From Prochlorococcus sp. AG-409-G20 (GTDB lineage Bacteria; Cyanobacteriota; Cyanobacteriia; PCC-6307; Cyanobiaceae): a stretch of 64,000 nt of DNA. Numbering within the stretch: the stretch's first letter is position 1; every line of letters starts with the position of its first letter. The notes under the pieces are model-generated. The model had not been told where the DNA came from and did not search any database. It saw nothing but the letters and a program-made list of their open reading frames with translations. A program made the translations under genes and the position numbers. The DNA lies in the NCBI GenBank assembly GCA_003215775.1, contig QCJW01000003.1, positions 1 through 64,000 on the forward strand. Reading direction: 5' to 3'. Shown here piece by piece: positions 38,686-49,424 of the stretch.

Positions 38686-40293
38686 TCAAATATCTGGCAG
38701 CTTTGGACAAGCTTCAACTAACTTTTGAGTAACAACTGATTTAGGAGAATTCAAAACCATTTCCCCTGGTCCTTCATCGACTATATGACCATTATCTAGA
38801 ACAATTACTCTATTACAAAACCCTTTTGCGAGAAAAAGATCATGAGTAACAAACAAGATCGCTAATCTTAATTTACGCTGTAACGATCTAAGTAACAACA
38901 ATATTTCGGCCTGTATCTCAGCATCAATCATACTCAAACTTTCATCACATATAAGAACTTTTGGCGACAAAGATAAAGCCCTTGCAATAGCAACTCTTTG
39001 CTGTTGTCCACCTGAGAGCTGCCAAGGAAATCTATTTTGATAAAACTCTGGAGGAGTAAGACCAACTTCCTGCAATAACTCTCGAGTTTTTTCAAATGCC
39101 CTCCCTTTTGATTCCAAATTATGTATAAGAATGGGATCGGCAATTGCCTCACCAACAGTCATTTTTGGATTCAAACATGCCAATGGATCCTGAAAAACCA
39201 TTTGTAGCAACTTTCGTGCATCTTTAAGGGATTGACCTTTCAACAAAAGAAGATTCTTTCCTGTCAACTTAACCTCACCACCCCTAATGGGAATTAATCC
39301 CATTAAAGCTCTGCATAGTGTGCTTTTACCACAACCAGAAGAACCTACTATCCCTAAGCTTTCTGATGCCTGAAGGCGAAAGCTAACTTCATCGACAGCC
39401 TTGATCCATTGACCTTTCCAAGGCCAGCCACTCTTCTCATGCCAACAACGTAAATTATTAACCTCTAATACAAATTCATTTTGATAGTTTATTAATTTCC
39501 GACTTCCCTCCCTTGCTCTAGCAGCTTGAACTAATCTTGCGCCAATATTGGATTGAGGTTCTAACAAAAGATCTCTACTCTTACCTTGTTCTACGATTCG
39601 ACCTTCATCAATAAAAGACATTTGCTCACACCAACGAGCAGCCAACGCCAAATCATGAGTAATCAACAATAAAGAGCTTCCAAGATCTTCACATAGTCGA
39701 CTAAGTTCACTCATTACTTGATGGGCAACTTGAACATCCAAGCTAGTAGTGGGCTCATCTGCAATGATCAGCGGAGGCTCTAAAGCAATAGCCAAAGCAA
39801 TTGCAACTCTCTGTCTCATACCCCCGCTTAATTGATGAGCGTAAGCATTAAAAAATGCATTATTAATTCCAACTTTTTTAAGCAATTCTTCTGCTCTTAG
39901 ACGACGCGATTTAACTGATGGATAGGAGCCATGTGCCTTCAAAGTATCTACAAGTAATTCACCAACTCTCATTAAAGGATTCAATCTGGTCATTGGGTCC
40001 TGAAAGACAAGACCTACAGCTTCACCTCGCAATTTCCTCAGAGAGGCTTCATCCAAAGCCCTTGGATCCTTGCCTGCAAGAGACATTTTGCCTTCACAAA
40101 TACTTCCCTCAGGAATTATTTGCAAAATAACTTTAGCTAATGTGCTTTTTCCACAACCAGAAGGTCCTACTAAAGCCAGTCGTTCTCCAGCAGAAATACT
40201 TAAATCAAGTCCATTCAATGTCCACTCAATGCTGCTTGGATATCTCATCCGCAACTGCTTGATCTCTAAAACTTGCCCTACAAAACTGGGCAT
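38686..40293 (-). CDS. fused two-domain ABC transporter ATPase, dipeptide/oligopeptide type
   Basis: This 535-residue protein carries two complete ATPase domains resembling DppD and DppF joined head to tail, as in YejF or GsiA. The first has Walker A GPSGCGKST (43-51), FQDPMTRLNP and LSGGMRQR. The second has GSSGCGKST (about 314), FQDPLACLNP and LSGGQQQR. It would power import of peptides or a similar solute. No permease or binding protein genes are adjacent, so the substrate is unknown. It diverges from rel across 55 bases. Confidence 0.9.
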   Translation of the reverse strand: MPSFVGQVLEIKQLRMRYPSSIEWTLNGLDLSISAGERLALVGPSGCGKSTLAKVILQIIPEGSICEGKMSLAGKDPRALDEASLRKLRGEAVGLVFQDPMTRLNPLMRVGELLVDTLKAHGSYPSVKSRRLRAEELLKKVGINNAFFNAYAHQLSGGMRQRVAIALAIALEPPLIIADEPTTSLDVQVAHQVMSELSRLCEDLGSSLLLITHDLALAARWCEQMSFIDEGRIVEQGKSRDLLLEPQSNIGARLVQAARAREGSRKLINYQNEFVLEVNNLRCWHEKSGWPWKGQWIKAVDEVSFRLQASESLGIVGSSGCGKSTLCRALMGLIPIRGGEVKLTGKNLLLLKGQSLKDARKLLQMVFQDPLACLNPKMTVGEAIADPILIHNLESKGRAFEKTRELLQEVGLTPPEFYQNRFPWQLSGGQQQRVAIARALSLSPKVLICDESLSMIDAEIQAEILLLLRSLQRKLRLAILFVTHDLFLAKGFCNRVIVLDNGHIVDEGPGEMVLNSPKSVVTQKLVEACPKLPDI

Positions 40294-40348
40294 AGTTAGT
40301 AGCGTTGGCTGTGGTACCTGAATAGCATGGATTAATACTCCACCTCGG

Positions 40349-42679
40349 ATGCTTAAGAAGAGCTCTAAGAATAATTCTCCCCAAAATACTGGGGCTTATG
40401 AAATTACTGTGTCCGAAAACCCACAACTTCGAGCTCACCTAATTCGAAATGCTAATGATTATGGCCTCGACTTACCTGAGTGGCTTCAGTGCTGCATTAA
40501 TCATATTCCACCTGGAATGGGCCAAACATGTCCCACTGATGCTGAATCATTATTAGCAGCTTCTTTTGACTTGGCCTTTCAATTGCATGAAGGTCAATTT
40601 AGAGCCAGTGGTGAGCCATACATAATGCATCCAGTTGCAGTTGCAGATCTGCTCAGAGATATAGGAGCGAGTGCAAGTGTTATCGCCGCCGGATTCCTGC
40701 ATGATGTCGTTGAAGATACTGATGCGACTCCAGAACAATTAGAAGGTTATTTTGGTATAGAAGTTAGAGGATTAGTTGAAGGAGTAACTAAACTAGGTGG
40801 GATTCATTTCACTAATCGCACTGAAGCTCAAGCAGAAAATCTGAGAAAGATGTTTCTAGCTATGGCTAGTGACATTCGGGTAGTCCTAGTCAAACTTGCA
40901 GACAGGCTGCACAATATGCGAACAATTAGCTCATTGCAATTAGAGAAACAACAACGGATTGCCCGTGAGACTCGTGAAATCTATGCACCCTTAGCCAATC
41001 GACTAGGAATTGGACGATTTAAATGGGAACTAGAAGATCTTGCCTTTAAACTTTTAGAACCAGACGAATTTCGCGAGATCCAACAACAAGTAGCAACTAA
41101 GCGAAGTGAACGAGAAGAACGCCTAGCAACCACGGTTCAATTACTACGTCAACGACTAACCTCAGCAGGCCTTGAGAGTTGTGAAATCAGTGGCAGACCA
41201 AAACATCTATATGGAATCTGGAGCAAAATGCAAAGGCAACAGAAAGCATTCCACGAAATCTATGATGTTGCGGCTCTACGCATAATTGCTCCAAGTGTTG
41301 AAACCTGCTATAGAGCTTTAGCAGTGGTGCATGATACCTTCCGGCCAATCCCTGGCCGATTCAAAGACTACATCGGACTACCGAAACCAAATGGCTACCA
41401 ATCTCTTCATACAGCTGTTATTGGTCGACATCGCCCAATCGAAGTCCAGATAAGGACTACTGAGATGCATCGCGTAGCCGAATTCGGAATAGCTGCTCAC
41501 TGGAAATACAAAGAAGGTGGCTCACCAGCAGCGGGAGATACAGAAAGGTTCAATTGGCTACGTCAATTAGTTGAATGGCAACAAGAAGGAGGCAATGATG
41601 ATCATAATGACTACTTGGCATCAATCAAGGAAGACTTATTCGATGAAGAAGTGTTTGTATTTACTCCTAAAGGAGATGTAGTAGGTTTAAGAAAAGGGTC
41701 TACACCCATTGATTTTGCATATCGCATACATTCAGAAGTAGGGAATCATTGCCATGGCACAAGGATTAATGATCGCTTATGCACTTTGTCTACTCCACTT
41801 AAAAATGGTGATTTTGTAGAAATTCTCACGAGCAATACTGCACACCCAAGTCTTGACTGGCTAAACTTTGTTGCCACGCCAACCGCTAGGAACCGAATTC
41901 GGCAATGGTACAAGCGCAGCCACCGTGATGAAACAATTCAAAGAGGGAAAGAACTTCTAGATCGCGAGCTAGGACGAGATGGCCTCGATACATTGCTTAA
42001 TAGCGAAGCAATGTCAAAAGTTTCTGAGCGATGCAACCTTCAATCTACTGAAGATTTATTAGCAGCACTTGGCTTCGGAGCAATAACACTTCAACAAGTT
42101 CTAAATCGTCTACGTGAAGAAATTCGATTAAAGTCAACCAAACAAGAACAAAAACTAAGCAACAGTGAAATCGCAAAGCAATTAACCTCACAAGTTGAGT
42201 TAACACCTCCGAGAAAAGCTAATACTGAAAGTAGTCCAATAATTGGCGTAGAAGGACTAGACTATCGACTAGGAGGCTGCTGCAGTCCTCTCCCTGAAGA
42301 GCCAATCCTTGGAACAGTTGCCTTAGGGAATCATGGGATTACCATTCATAGACAAGATTGTTCTAATGTCACAACAATACCTACTGAACGCAGACTTCCT
42401 GTGCACTGGAATAAGAGTAGCGAGCTCAAAGATGAAAGATTTCCGATTCAACTACGAATAGAAGTAATAGACAGGTTAGGGATATTAAAGGATATTTTAA
42501 TGAGATTATCCGACAATCAAATCAATGTAAGTGATGCACGAGTCAAAACTGCTCATGGAAAACCAGCATGCATAGATTTACGAGTGGAACTTAACTCTGC
42601 ACAACAGCTGAATCTTATGATTCAACAAATAAAGTCCATGGCAGATGTACTAGACATAGCAAGAATTGGACAAACTTAG
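40349..42679 (+). CDS. spoT: bifunctional (p)ppGpp synthetase/hydrolase
   Basis: This is the stringent-response enzyme. It has 776 residues: an HD hydrolase domain with intact HDVVEDT; a synthetase domain with YGIWSKMQRQ, YDVAALRII and PNGYQSLHT; a TGS domain (VFTPKGDVVGLRKGSTPIDFAYRIH); a conserved GCCSPLP segment; and a C-terminal ACT domain. Because both active sites look intact, it should be a bifunctional Rel-type enzyme. The symbol could equally be rel or rsh. Confidence 0.94.
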   Translation: MLKKSSKNNSPQNTGAYEITVSENPQLRAHLIRNANDYGLDLPEWLQCCINHIPPGMGQTCPTDAESLLAASFDLAFQLHEGQFRASGEPYIMHPVAVADLLRDIGASASVIAAGFLHDVVEDTDATPEQLEGYFGIEVRGLVEGVTKLGGIHFTNRTEAQAENLRKMFLAMASDIRVVLVKLADRLHNMRTISSLQLEKQQRIARETREIYAPLANRLGIGRFKWELEDLAFKLLEPDEFREIQQQVATKRSEREERLATTVQLLRQRLTSAGLESCEISGRPKHLYGIWSKMQRQQKAFHEIYDVAALRIIAPSVETCYRALAVVHDTFRPIPGRFKDYIGLPKPNGYQSLHTAVIGRHRPIEVQIRTTEMHRVAEFGIAAHWKYKEGGSPAAGDTERFNWLRQLVEWQQEGGNDDHNDYLASIKEDLFDEEVFVFTPKGDVVGLRKGSTPIDFAYRIHSEVGNHCHGTRINDRLCTLSTPLKNGDFVEILTSNTAHPSLDWLNFVATPTARNRIRQWYKRSHRDETIQRGKELLDRELGRDGLDTLLNSEAMSKVSERCNLQSTEDLLAALGFGAITLQQVLNRLREEIRLKSTKQEQKLSNSEIAKQLTSQVELTPPRKANTESSPIIGVEGLDYRLGGCCSPLPEEPILGTVALGNHGITIHRQDCSNVTTIPTERRLPVHWNKSSELKDERFPIQLRIEVIDRLGILKDILMRLSDNQINVSDARVKTAHGKPACIDLRVELNSAQQLNLMIQQIKSMADVLDIARIGQT

Positions 42680-42757
42680 AAAATGTGCCAAAAAAATTCT
42701 CACTACATTAGAAAATAATCAACTAAAGATATTTGAATAGACTTAACCTCATTAGGC

Positions 42758-43237
42758 CTATTTCTTCAGCATCCAGTAGAACTTCCCTATACGAAAAGAC
42801 TTCATTAGAAAAGCCTGAAATATTAGAAGTGTCAAAAATCCAGAAAATAATCCTACTACAATAGAGCCTAAAGACAATCTAATAGTAAACAAAAGTCCTT
42901 GAGCCCAAATATCATTATAAGAAATGTGTTGTAAATTCTTGAGTGACTTTTCGTGACCAATCAAAATACTTCCGATATAATAATTAAACCAATAAAGTGG
43001 TAGATAAGTAAATGGATTGCTAATCCAGGTACCTATTGCAGCAAAAACTAAATTAGCACGAAATATTTTTGCCAACCATATTCCTAAAAGTGTTTGAAAG
43101 CCAAAAAAAGGGAAACAACCACAAAATACTCCAATTGCAATCCCTCTGGCTCGTTGGCTTGGAGTCCCTTCTTGAGCCCAAAGCCAAATCAAACCTCTTT
43201 GGAATCGTTTCACAAATCGCAAGAGGTATTGATACAT
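42758..43237 (-). CDS. DUF2062 membrane protein
   Basis: A 159-residue protein with two to three hydrophobic segments. The family signature is visible: GTPSQRARGIAIGVFCGCFPFFGFQTLLG, followed by RANLVFAAIGTWISNPFTYLPLYW (quoted in two parts within the DUF2062 core). The start is the ATG at 43237 with GGAG 9 bases upstream; a longer frame would overlap mnmE. The function is unknown; relatives occur near glycosyltransferases and surface genes elsewhere. Confidence 0.85.
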   Translation of the reverse strand: MYQYLLRFVKRFQRGLIWLWAQEGTPSQRARGIAIGVFCGCFPFFGFQTLLGIWLAKIFRANLVFAAIGTWISNPFTYLPLYWFNYYIGSILIGHEKSLKNLQHISYNDIWAQGLLFTIRLSLGSIVVGLFSGFLTLLIFQAFLMKSFRIGKFYWMLKK

Positions 43238-43307
43238 TAAGGGGTCTCCACAAAAGCGACAGTACAAACTCGAATCAACATCAAGAAACGCTAAGCCGAC
43301 AATTCTG

Positions 43308-44696
43308 ATGAATGCGCATGACCACAATGAAGAAACAATTGTCGCTATAGCTACGGCCTTAGCAGTCGGTCAAGGCGGCATTGCTGTGATAAGAATCTCT
43401 GGACCAGCAGCAAATGAAATCGGTCAAAATATAGTAACTATCCCTGGGGAGCAAGCCTGGTCAAGCCATAACATTCTGTATGGTTACGTTTTAGATGAAG
43501 CTGGGACAGAGCGAATCGATGAAGTCTTGGTATTAATAATGAAAGGGCCCCGGAGTTTTACTGGAGAAGACATAGTAGAAATCCACTGTCATGGCGGTTT
43601 AATAGCTGTCCAACGTGTCCTTAAGAGAGTACTTAATCATAAAAAGGCAAGAAGAGCACTCCCGGGAGAGTTCAGTCAAAGAGCGGTGCTCAATGGTCGA
43701 ATGAAACTCACTCAAGCAGAAGCAATTAATGATTTAGTAGGAGCAAGAACCCTTAAAGCAGCCCAAATTGCTATGACTGGGGTAGATGGGGGAATTCAAA
43801 AGCAAATCAATTCTTTAAGAGAAATACTTTTAGATCAATTAACCGAACTCGAAGCAAGAGTGGATTTTGAAGATGAACTTCCAATTCTTGATGGAGAAAA
43901 ACTGTTAAATGAGCTACTTAAAGTTAAAGCCAGTTTAGAAAAACTCATAGAAGATGGCAAAAGAGGAGCATGCCTACAGCAAGGCTTACGAGTAGCAATT
44001 ATTGGTCGACCCAATGTAGGTAAAAGTTCATTACTTAATCTTCTAAGTAAACGCAATAAAGCAATTGTTACTAGTATTCCAGGTACGACACGAGATTCGC
44101 TAGAAAGCGACATTATTTTAGAAAATGTACCCTTTACCCTAATAGATACTGCAGGTATTCGTACAACAGAAGATGAAGTAGAAAAACTTGGAATTGAAAA
44201 GTCTAAAGAAGCTCTTGCCGGAGCTGAAGTGATCATTATGATATTTGATTTAACTTCAGGATGGACAACGGAGGACGAAGAGCTTCTTATCAACATTCCA
44301 CCAGAAATACCAAAGTTAATAGTCGGGAACAAATCAGATATTGTTCCTCTTAACAAGTCGAAAGATACTTCTCATATAAGAATCGAGGCTGAAGTTACAA
44401 TTAGCGCACTTACAGGATCAGGAGAAGCACTGTTAATTGATAGTTTATTGAAGAAGTGTGGTGCTAGTGATATTCAGAATATAATTTTTGCTCTTAACGA
44501 AAGGCAAAGAGATCTTGCCTCGCTAGCAGCAAATGCTCTAGCAAGAACTCAAGAAGCAGCAAAGCAAAAATTACCTTGGGACTTCTGGACCATTGATCTA
44601 AGAGAAGCTATATCTATTCTTGGAGAGATCACAGGCGAAGAAATTACAGAAGACTTACTCAATCGAGTCTTCTCTAAGTTTTGCATTGGCAAATAA
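43308..44696 (+). CDS. mnmE: tRNA modification GTPase MnmE (TrmE)
   Basis: MnmE, with MnmG, adds the carboxymethylaminomethyl group to wobble U34 of several tRNAs. The 462-residue protein has the folate-binding N-terminal domain (IVAIATA...GGIAVIRISG, GPRSFTGEDIVEIHCHGG) and a helical domain. An inserted G domain has GRPNVGKSS (233-241), DTAGIR and NKSD. The C-terminal CIGK (459-462) carries the essential Cys. It diverges from the DUF2062 gene across 70 bases. Confidence 0.97.
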   Translation: MNAHDHNEETIVAIATALAVGQGGIAVIRISGPAANEIGQNIVTIPGEQAWSSHNILYGYVLDEAGTERIDEVLVLIMKGPRSFTGEDIVEIHCHGGLIAVQRVLKRVLNHKKARRALPGEFSQRAVLNGRMKLTQAEAINDLVGARTLKAAQIAMTGVDGGIQKQINSLREILLDQLTELEARVDFEDELPILDGEKLLNELLKVKASLEKLIEDGKRGACLQQGLRVAIIGRPNVGKSSLLNLLSKRNKAIVTSIPGTTRDSLESDIILENVPFTLIDTAGIRTTEDEVEKLGIEKSKEALAGAEVIIMIFDLTSGWTTEDEELLINIPPEIPKLIVGNKSDIVPLNKSKDTSHIRIEAEVTISALTGSGEALLIDSLLKKCGASDIQNIIFALNERQRDLASLAANALARTQEAAKQKLPWDFWTIDLREAISILGEITGEEITEDLLNRVFSKFCIGK

Positions 44697-44769
44697 TCCA
44701 ATGCATTGGAAACGAATTCAGATACTCCATAGCTCTTAGATCCAACCTCCATCACACCCCATCTCAATC

Positions 44770-45633
44770 TTGGATATACGAACACCAGCTTTTCAACGTC
44801 TTTTAGAGATTTGGCTTGACGAAGACTTGGGTAGAGGCGATCTCAGTGCCAACGCTCTTCAAGCAGAAGCCAAATCTGCCTATTGGGTAGCCAAAGAAGC
44901 AGGAGTGTTTTGTGGTGGAATATTTGCAGAAGCAATCTTCAAAAGATTAGACAATGAAGTGAATGTAAAACATCTAATCAAAGATGGAGAAAAGTTTGAC
45001 CAAAACCAAAAACTACTAGAGATACATGGGCCTGGGAAAGCACTGGTCGCTGGAGAGCGGATCGCCTTGAATATTGCAATGCACTTATCTGGAGTAGCCA
45101 CAACAACCCATTTACTAGCTTCAGAGCTGAAAGGCTCAGGAGTGCATCTTGCTGATACTCGCAAAACAACCCCTGGGCTCCGAATGTTGGAAAAATATGC
45201 CGTAAAGTGTGGAGGTGGAATAAACCATCGTCTTGGATTAGACGATGCTGCAATGCTAAAAGAAAATCATATTGCGTGGGCAGAAAATATAGATCAAGCA
45301 GTACTAGCTATAAAAGAATCAGCTCCATGGCCAGCTCGAATCATTGTAGAAGCAGAAACAGCAGAGCAAGCTGAACAAGCTATCAAAGCTGGAGCTGATG
45401 GCATTCTCCTTGACGAGATGTCACCAGCTTTACTCCATTCACTAGTTCCTCGCTTACGAGCTTTAGCTAGAACAAGGGTCGAAATCACAGGTGCTAATAC
45501 AGTTGTGATAGAAGCCTCAGGGGTGAGTCCAGTTCACTTAAAAGATTATGCAAAGACAGGCGTTGATCTCATTTCTACCAGTGCACCCATCACAAAAAGT
45601 TCTTGGATCGACCTCAGCATGCGCTTTCTTTAA
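44770..45633 (+). CDS. nadC: nicotinate-nucleotide pyrophosphorylase (quinolinate phosphoribosyltransferase)
   Basis: NadC converts quinolinate and PRPP to nicotinate mononucleotide in NAD synthesis. The 287-residue protein has WLDEDLGRGDLSA at the N-terminus, GERIALNIAMHLSGVAT, the DTRKTTPGLRMLEKYAVKCGGG-type quinolinate-binding region (key Arg and Lys residues present), HRLGLDDAAMLKENH and the DGILLDEM strand. The best start is TTG at 44770, with no clear RBS and no nearby ATG. Confidence 0.95.
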   Translation: MDIRTPAFQRLLEIWLDEDLGRGDLSANALQAEAKSAYWVAKEAGVFCGGIFAEAIFKRLDNEVNVKHLIKDGEKFDQNQKLLEIHGPGKALVAGERIALNIAMHLSGVATTTHLLASELKGSGVHLADTRKTTPGLRMLEKYAVKCGGGINHRLGLDDAAMLKENHIAWAENIDQAVLAIKESAPWPARIIVEAETAEQAEQAIKAGADGILLDEMSPALLHSLVPRLRALARTRVEITGANTVVIEASGVSPVHLKDYAKTGVDLISTSAPITKSSWIDLSMRFL

Positions 45634-45703
45634 CTTCTTTCATCTAATAGTCATATGACAAAAGCTACAGACATCCACTCCCATTAATTTTCAATCACCA
45701 AAC

Positions 45704-47515
45704 ATGCTGAATTTATATCACACAATCAATAACCACATCAAAGAAGCGCTTGAGAGAGCTTTCCCTTCAGTCTCTTCAGAAGCAGAAAAGGCTGGCATAT
45801 CTCTAGACCCTCAACTAGTAAAAGCAAGCAAACCAGAATTTGGAGACTTCCAAGCCAATGGTGCTATGCAATTGGCAAAATTATTAAAACAACAACCGCG
45901 TGCAATTGCCTTTTCTATCGTAGAACAATTAAAAACCAATAAAAACTTTATAGAACTGTGTAAGGAACCAGAAATCGCAGGGCCAGGGTTTATTAACATC
46001 ACCTTAAAGAATGACTGCTTAATTAACGAAATACAAAATCGACTGAATGACAACAGATTAGGCGTAGCAAAAGTAGAAGTCAAAAGCGGAGAGAGAAAAA
46101 CTCCAACTGTGATAGTCGACTTTTCAAGTCCAAATATTGCCAAAGAAATGCATGTTGGACATCTACGTTCCACAATTATTGGTGATTCTCTAGCACGAAT
46201 TCTTGAATTTCGTGGTTATAAAGTTTTACGCCTCAACCATATCGGCGACTGGGGAACTCAATTTGGAATGTTAATTACACATCTTAAAGATGTTGCGCCA
46301 GAAGCTCTCAAACACGCAAATGCTTTAGATCTAGGCGACCTTGTTGTCTTTTATCGTGAAGCTAAAAAGCGATTTGATAATGACAATGCCTTCCAAGAAG
46401 CGTCACGCAATGAAGTTGTCAAACTACAAGGGGGGGAAGCATTATCTGTAAAAGCATGGCAATTACTTTGTGCACAATCTCGTCAAGAATTTCAGAAAAT
46501 TTATGATCGTCTTGATATACGTCTAAAGGAGCGCGGAGAATCTTTTTATAATCCCTATCTTGAAGGAGTAGTTGAAGAGCTTAACAACTTAGGTTTAGTA
46601 GTAAAAGATCAAGGAGCTCAATGTATTTTCCTTGATACCATAAACAGACAGTCAGAACCTCAAGCACCCGTTATCGTTCAAAAAAGTGATGGTGGATTCA
46701 ATTATGCAACAACAGATTTAGCAGCAATTCAATATCGTTTCAACAATCCTCCACACGGAGATGGTGCAGATCGAATCATCTATGTAACTGACTCCGGCCA
46801 AGCAAATCACTTTGAAGGGGTTTTTCAAATAGCTAAAAATGCAAATTGGATTCCAGAAAATGCAAAGCTTGAACATGTACCATTTGGATTAGTGCAAGGA
46901 GAAGACGGAAAAAAGCTCAAAACCAGGTCAGGCCAAACAATACGTCTACGGGACCTCCTTGATGAGGCTATTGAAAGAGCCAAAAGTGATCTAACTAATC
47001 GCCTCCAAAGTGAAGATAGAAACGAAACCGATGCATTTATAGAAGAGGTTGCAACGACAGTTGGTATTGCAGCCGTGAAATATGCCGACTTAAGTCAAAA
47101 CAGAATATCTAACTACCAATTTAGTTTTAATCGCATGCTAAACCTTCAAGGTAATACAGCACCTTATCTCCTCTATTCAGTAGTTCGTATCGCAGGGATA
47201 GCAAGAAAAGGGGGCTTTATAGAAAATGAAATAACCGAACTGAAATTTGAAACCAAGCAGGAATGGAGCCTAATCAGAGCCTTGCTCAAATTCGATGAAA
47301 TAATAATCGAAGTAGAAAACGAATTATTGCCAAATCGTCTATGTACATACTTATTTGAACTTAGTCAAGTATTTAATAGATTTTATGACCAAGTACCTGT
47401 TCTGAAGGCCAGGGAGCCATTCCGAAAAAGTAGGATTGCCCTCTGTAAACTAACAGCAGACACTCTCAAACTTGGAATGGGCTTGCTGGGTATCCGAACT
47501 CTAGAAAGAATGTAA
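45704..47515 (+). CDS. argS: arginyl-tRNA synthetase
   Basis: ArgS charges tRNA-Arg. The 603-residue class I synthetase has the N-terminal Add1 domain (1-110; [14 protein letters not shown]) and the HIGH motif as HVGH in [16 protein letters not shown] (about 148-163). The KMSKS-equivalent loop is GKKLKTRSG. The C-terminal DALR anticodon-binding domain ends in LGIRTLERM. Its stop shares one base with the hisC start. Confidence 0.97.
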   Translation: MLNLYHTINNHIKEALERAFPSVSSEAEKAGISLDPQLVKASKPEFGDFQANGAMQLAKLLKQQPRAIAFSIVEQLKTNKNFIELCKEPEIAGPGFINITLKNDCLINEIQNRLNDNRLGVAKVEVKSGERKTPTVIVDFSSPNIAKEMHVGHLRSTIIGDSLARILEFRGYKVLRLNHIGDWGTQFGMLITHLKDVAPEALKHANALDLGDLVVFYREAKKRFDNDNAFQEASRNEVVKLQGGEALSVKAWQLLCAQSRQEFQKIYDRLDIRLKERGESFYNPYLEGVVEELNNLGLVVKDQGAQCIFLDTINRQSEPQAPVIVQKSDGGFNYATTDLAAIQYRFNNPPHGDGADRIIYVTDSGQANHFEGVFQIAKNANWIPENAKLEHVPFGLVQGEDGKKLKTRSGQTIRLRDLLDEAIERAKSDLTNRLQSEDRNETDAFIEEVATTVGIAAVKYADLSQNRISNYQFSFNRMLNLQGNTAPYLLYSVVRIAGIARKGGFIENEITELKFETKQEWSLIRALLKFDEIIIEVENELLPNRLCTYLFELSQVFNRFYDQVPVLKAREPFRKSRIALCKLTADTLKLGMGLLGIRTLERM

Positions 47516-48636
47516 TGGATCCTGCCAACTCATCATTACAACCAAACTGGCCATCACCTCGCAAAGAAGTTGATGAGATGAAAGCCTATAATGCACCTTT
47601 GGAAGGCAGAAGAAATCTTTTAAGACTTGACTTTAACGAGAACACAATCGGACCTAGTCCATTAGTCGTTAAGGCATTAAGAAACATTCCTTCAAGTCAT
47701 ATATCTATTTATCCGGAATACAATGGTCTAAAAGAAGCAATAATTAAAAATCTAGAGTGTTCAAAAGAACCCTGTTTTGTCACCCAGAGCCAAGTAGGAC
47801 TGTTTAACGGAGTTGATGCAGCTATTCATGCTATATGTCAGGCTTACGGAGACAAGGAAGAGACTTTACTAACCACTACCCCAACTTTTGGATATTACGA
47901 GCCATGTGCGCTCATGCAAGGAATGAAAATTATTACATACCCATATGAGAGCGATCAATTTAATTTCCCATTTCAAAAAATAAAAGCAAAACTTGTAGAG
48001 ATAAGACCAAAGCTTCTATTTATATGCAATCCTAATAATCCAACCGGAACAATTCTTTCATCCAATAAAATTCTTGAACTTGCCTCCTTATCTCCTAATA
48101 CTTTAATCGTTGTTGATGAACTCTATGCTGCATTCCTAGGCGATACTTTATTATCCAAAATAGATTTCAAAACAACATCCAACATAGTAGTTCTTAGATC
48201 TCTATCTAAGACAGCTGGATTAGCAGGCCTTAGGATTGGATATGCACTTGGCTATTCAGAAGTCGTCAATAGAATTAGCCGTGTTACAGGTCCATATGAT
48301 GTCAACAGTTTTGCAGTAATAGCTGCCTTAGCTGCATTATCTGATCAACCCTACGTTGACAACTACATAAATGAAGTTTTGATTGCAAGACGTTGGATTA
48401 AAGAGCAACTCGTCAACGCAGGATCACGTCACCATTTAGGAGGTGGCAATTATCTATTGATATGGCCAAGGCGTGATGTACAAGAAATAGAAAACTGTTT
48501 AAAAAGTGAAGGCATACTAGTGAGAAGCATGACGAACAAACCCCTTCTCACAGGCTCACTCCGTGTCAGCATTGGGACCAAAGAGCAAATGCAATTCTTT
48601 TGGAAGATATTTTTGAAGTATGAGCAAAGGTCCTAA
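47515..48636 (+). CDS. hisC: histidinol-phosphate aminotransferase-like PLP enzyme
   Basis: HisC converts imidazole acetol-phosphate to histidinol-phosphate. This 373-residue fold-type I aminotransferase has LDFNENTIGPSP near the N-terminus, CNPNNPTGT, the PLP-contact VVDELYAAF, and the Schiff-base Lys in RSLSKTAGLAGLRIGY. The C-terminus has the LRVSIGT Arg. HisC is favoured over the CobD-like paralogue at 32.1 kb because the HGGNL motif is absent. It overlaps argS by one base. Confidence 0.83.
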   Translation: MDPANSSLQPNWPSPRKEVDEMKAYNAPLEGRRNLLRLDFNENTIGPSPLVVKALRNIPSSHISIYPEYNGLKEAIIKNLECSKEPCFVTQSQVGLFNGVDAAIHAICQAYGDKEETLLTTTPTFGYYEPCALMQGMKIITYPYESDQFNFPFQKIKAKLVEIRPKLLFICNPNNPTGTILSSNKILELASLSPNTLIVVDELYAAFLGDTLLSKIDFKTTSNIVVLRSLSKTAGLAGLRIGYALGYSEVVNRISRVTGPYDVNSFAVIAALAALSDQPYVDNYINEVLIARRWIKEQLVNAGSRHHLGGGNYLLIWPRRDVQEIENCLKSEGILVRSMTNKPLLTGSLRVSIGTKEQMQFFWKIFLKYEQRS

Positions 48637-48645
48637 TCAGAATTC

Positions 48646-49383
48646 TCAATACATCAAACGAATCATCGTCTTCTCGCCAAGTTGACGAGAAAGGGAAAAA
48701 GTCTTTCCTACATTCTTGACAGGAGTATCTGGCATTGCATCTAAAAATGGTTGCACTCCACCTAGATCACAACCTTTAGGAGGTGTCCCACGTACATATT
48801 GCACAGGGATAACAACTTTTGGCTGAAGTTCCTTCACAATACTTGCGGCTTCAGCTCCTGTATAAACCTTAGATCCTCCACCAACAGCAATAATTAATAC
48901 ATCAGGACGACCTAATAACACTTTGTCTTCACCTGTTAGTTTTGCTGCAGCCCCTCCAAGATGAGCAAAGTTCAAGCCACTCTGCTTCCAACTCCACAGC
49001 GTTGCCTGACCAAAACGGCGCCCCCCTAAACGATCATGAGGTGCCGAAAATCCTTCCAAACTTAAACCACCAATTCTATAAGAACCAGGCTGAACCAGAA
49101 ACTTACCTCGAGCTATTCGGGCACCCTCATCAGCCAATTCAGAGCTCGCAAGAATAACCTTTGCCCTAACTCTCGGCTCTTTTAAGGGAGATGCGCATCC
49201 AACAGCTCTAAATGGATTAAGCAATACAGAATGTCGACCACCCTTAATTAACAAAGATCCATGTCCATAACTCCTTATAGCAACACCACCAGCAAATGAA
49301 GGTAAGAAGCCAACTAGCATCAAAGCAGAAGTCAGCATAGGAAATGAGTAGAAGCGACTCAAACTTCCAAAGCAAACAAGCAT
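48646..49383 (-). CDS. secreted metallo-beta-lactamase-fold-like protein lacking the HxHxDH motif
   Basis: A 245-residue protein with an N-terminal signal peptide (hydrophobic part about 16-30). The beginning GHGSLLIKGGRHSVLLNPF and the strand order resemble UlaG-like metallo-hydrolases. Where the metal motif HxHxDH should follow the VILAS strand, the sequence is SSELADEG, so the main metal ligands are missing. Later positions SAPHD and FAHLGG keep single histidines. It may be a non-catalytic or altered family member. It is the last gene of the prfB operon, 41 bases after the amidotransferase gene. A shorter ATG start at 49338 is possible. Confidence 0.7.
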   Translation of the reverse strand: MLVCFGSLSRFYSFPMLTSALMLVGFLPSFAGGVAIRSYGHGSLLIKGGRHSVLLNPFRAVGCASPLKEPRVRAKVILASSELADEGARIARGKFLVQPGSYRIGGLSLEGFSAPHDRLGGRRFGQATLWSWKQSGLNFAHLGGAAAKLTGEDKVLLGRPDVLIIAVGGGSKVYTGAEAASIVKELQPKVVIPVQYVRGTPPKGCDLGGVQPFLDAMPDTPVKNVGKTFSLSRQLGEKTMIRLMY

Positions 49384-49424
49384 AAAAAAATAGATAGACT
49401 CCCGCTGAGCAAATTAGCAGTGAT

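Noticed and set aside
43835..44356. 173-codon minus-strand frame inside mnmE
   Set aside because: Ser-rich antisense shadow of the MnmE G domain; long only because of codon bias.
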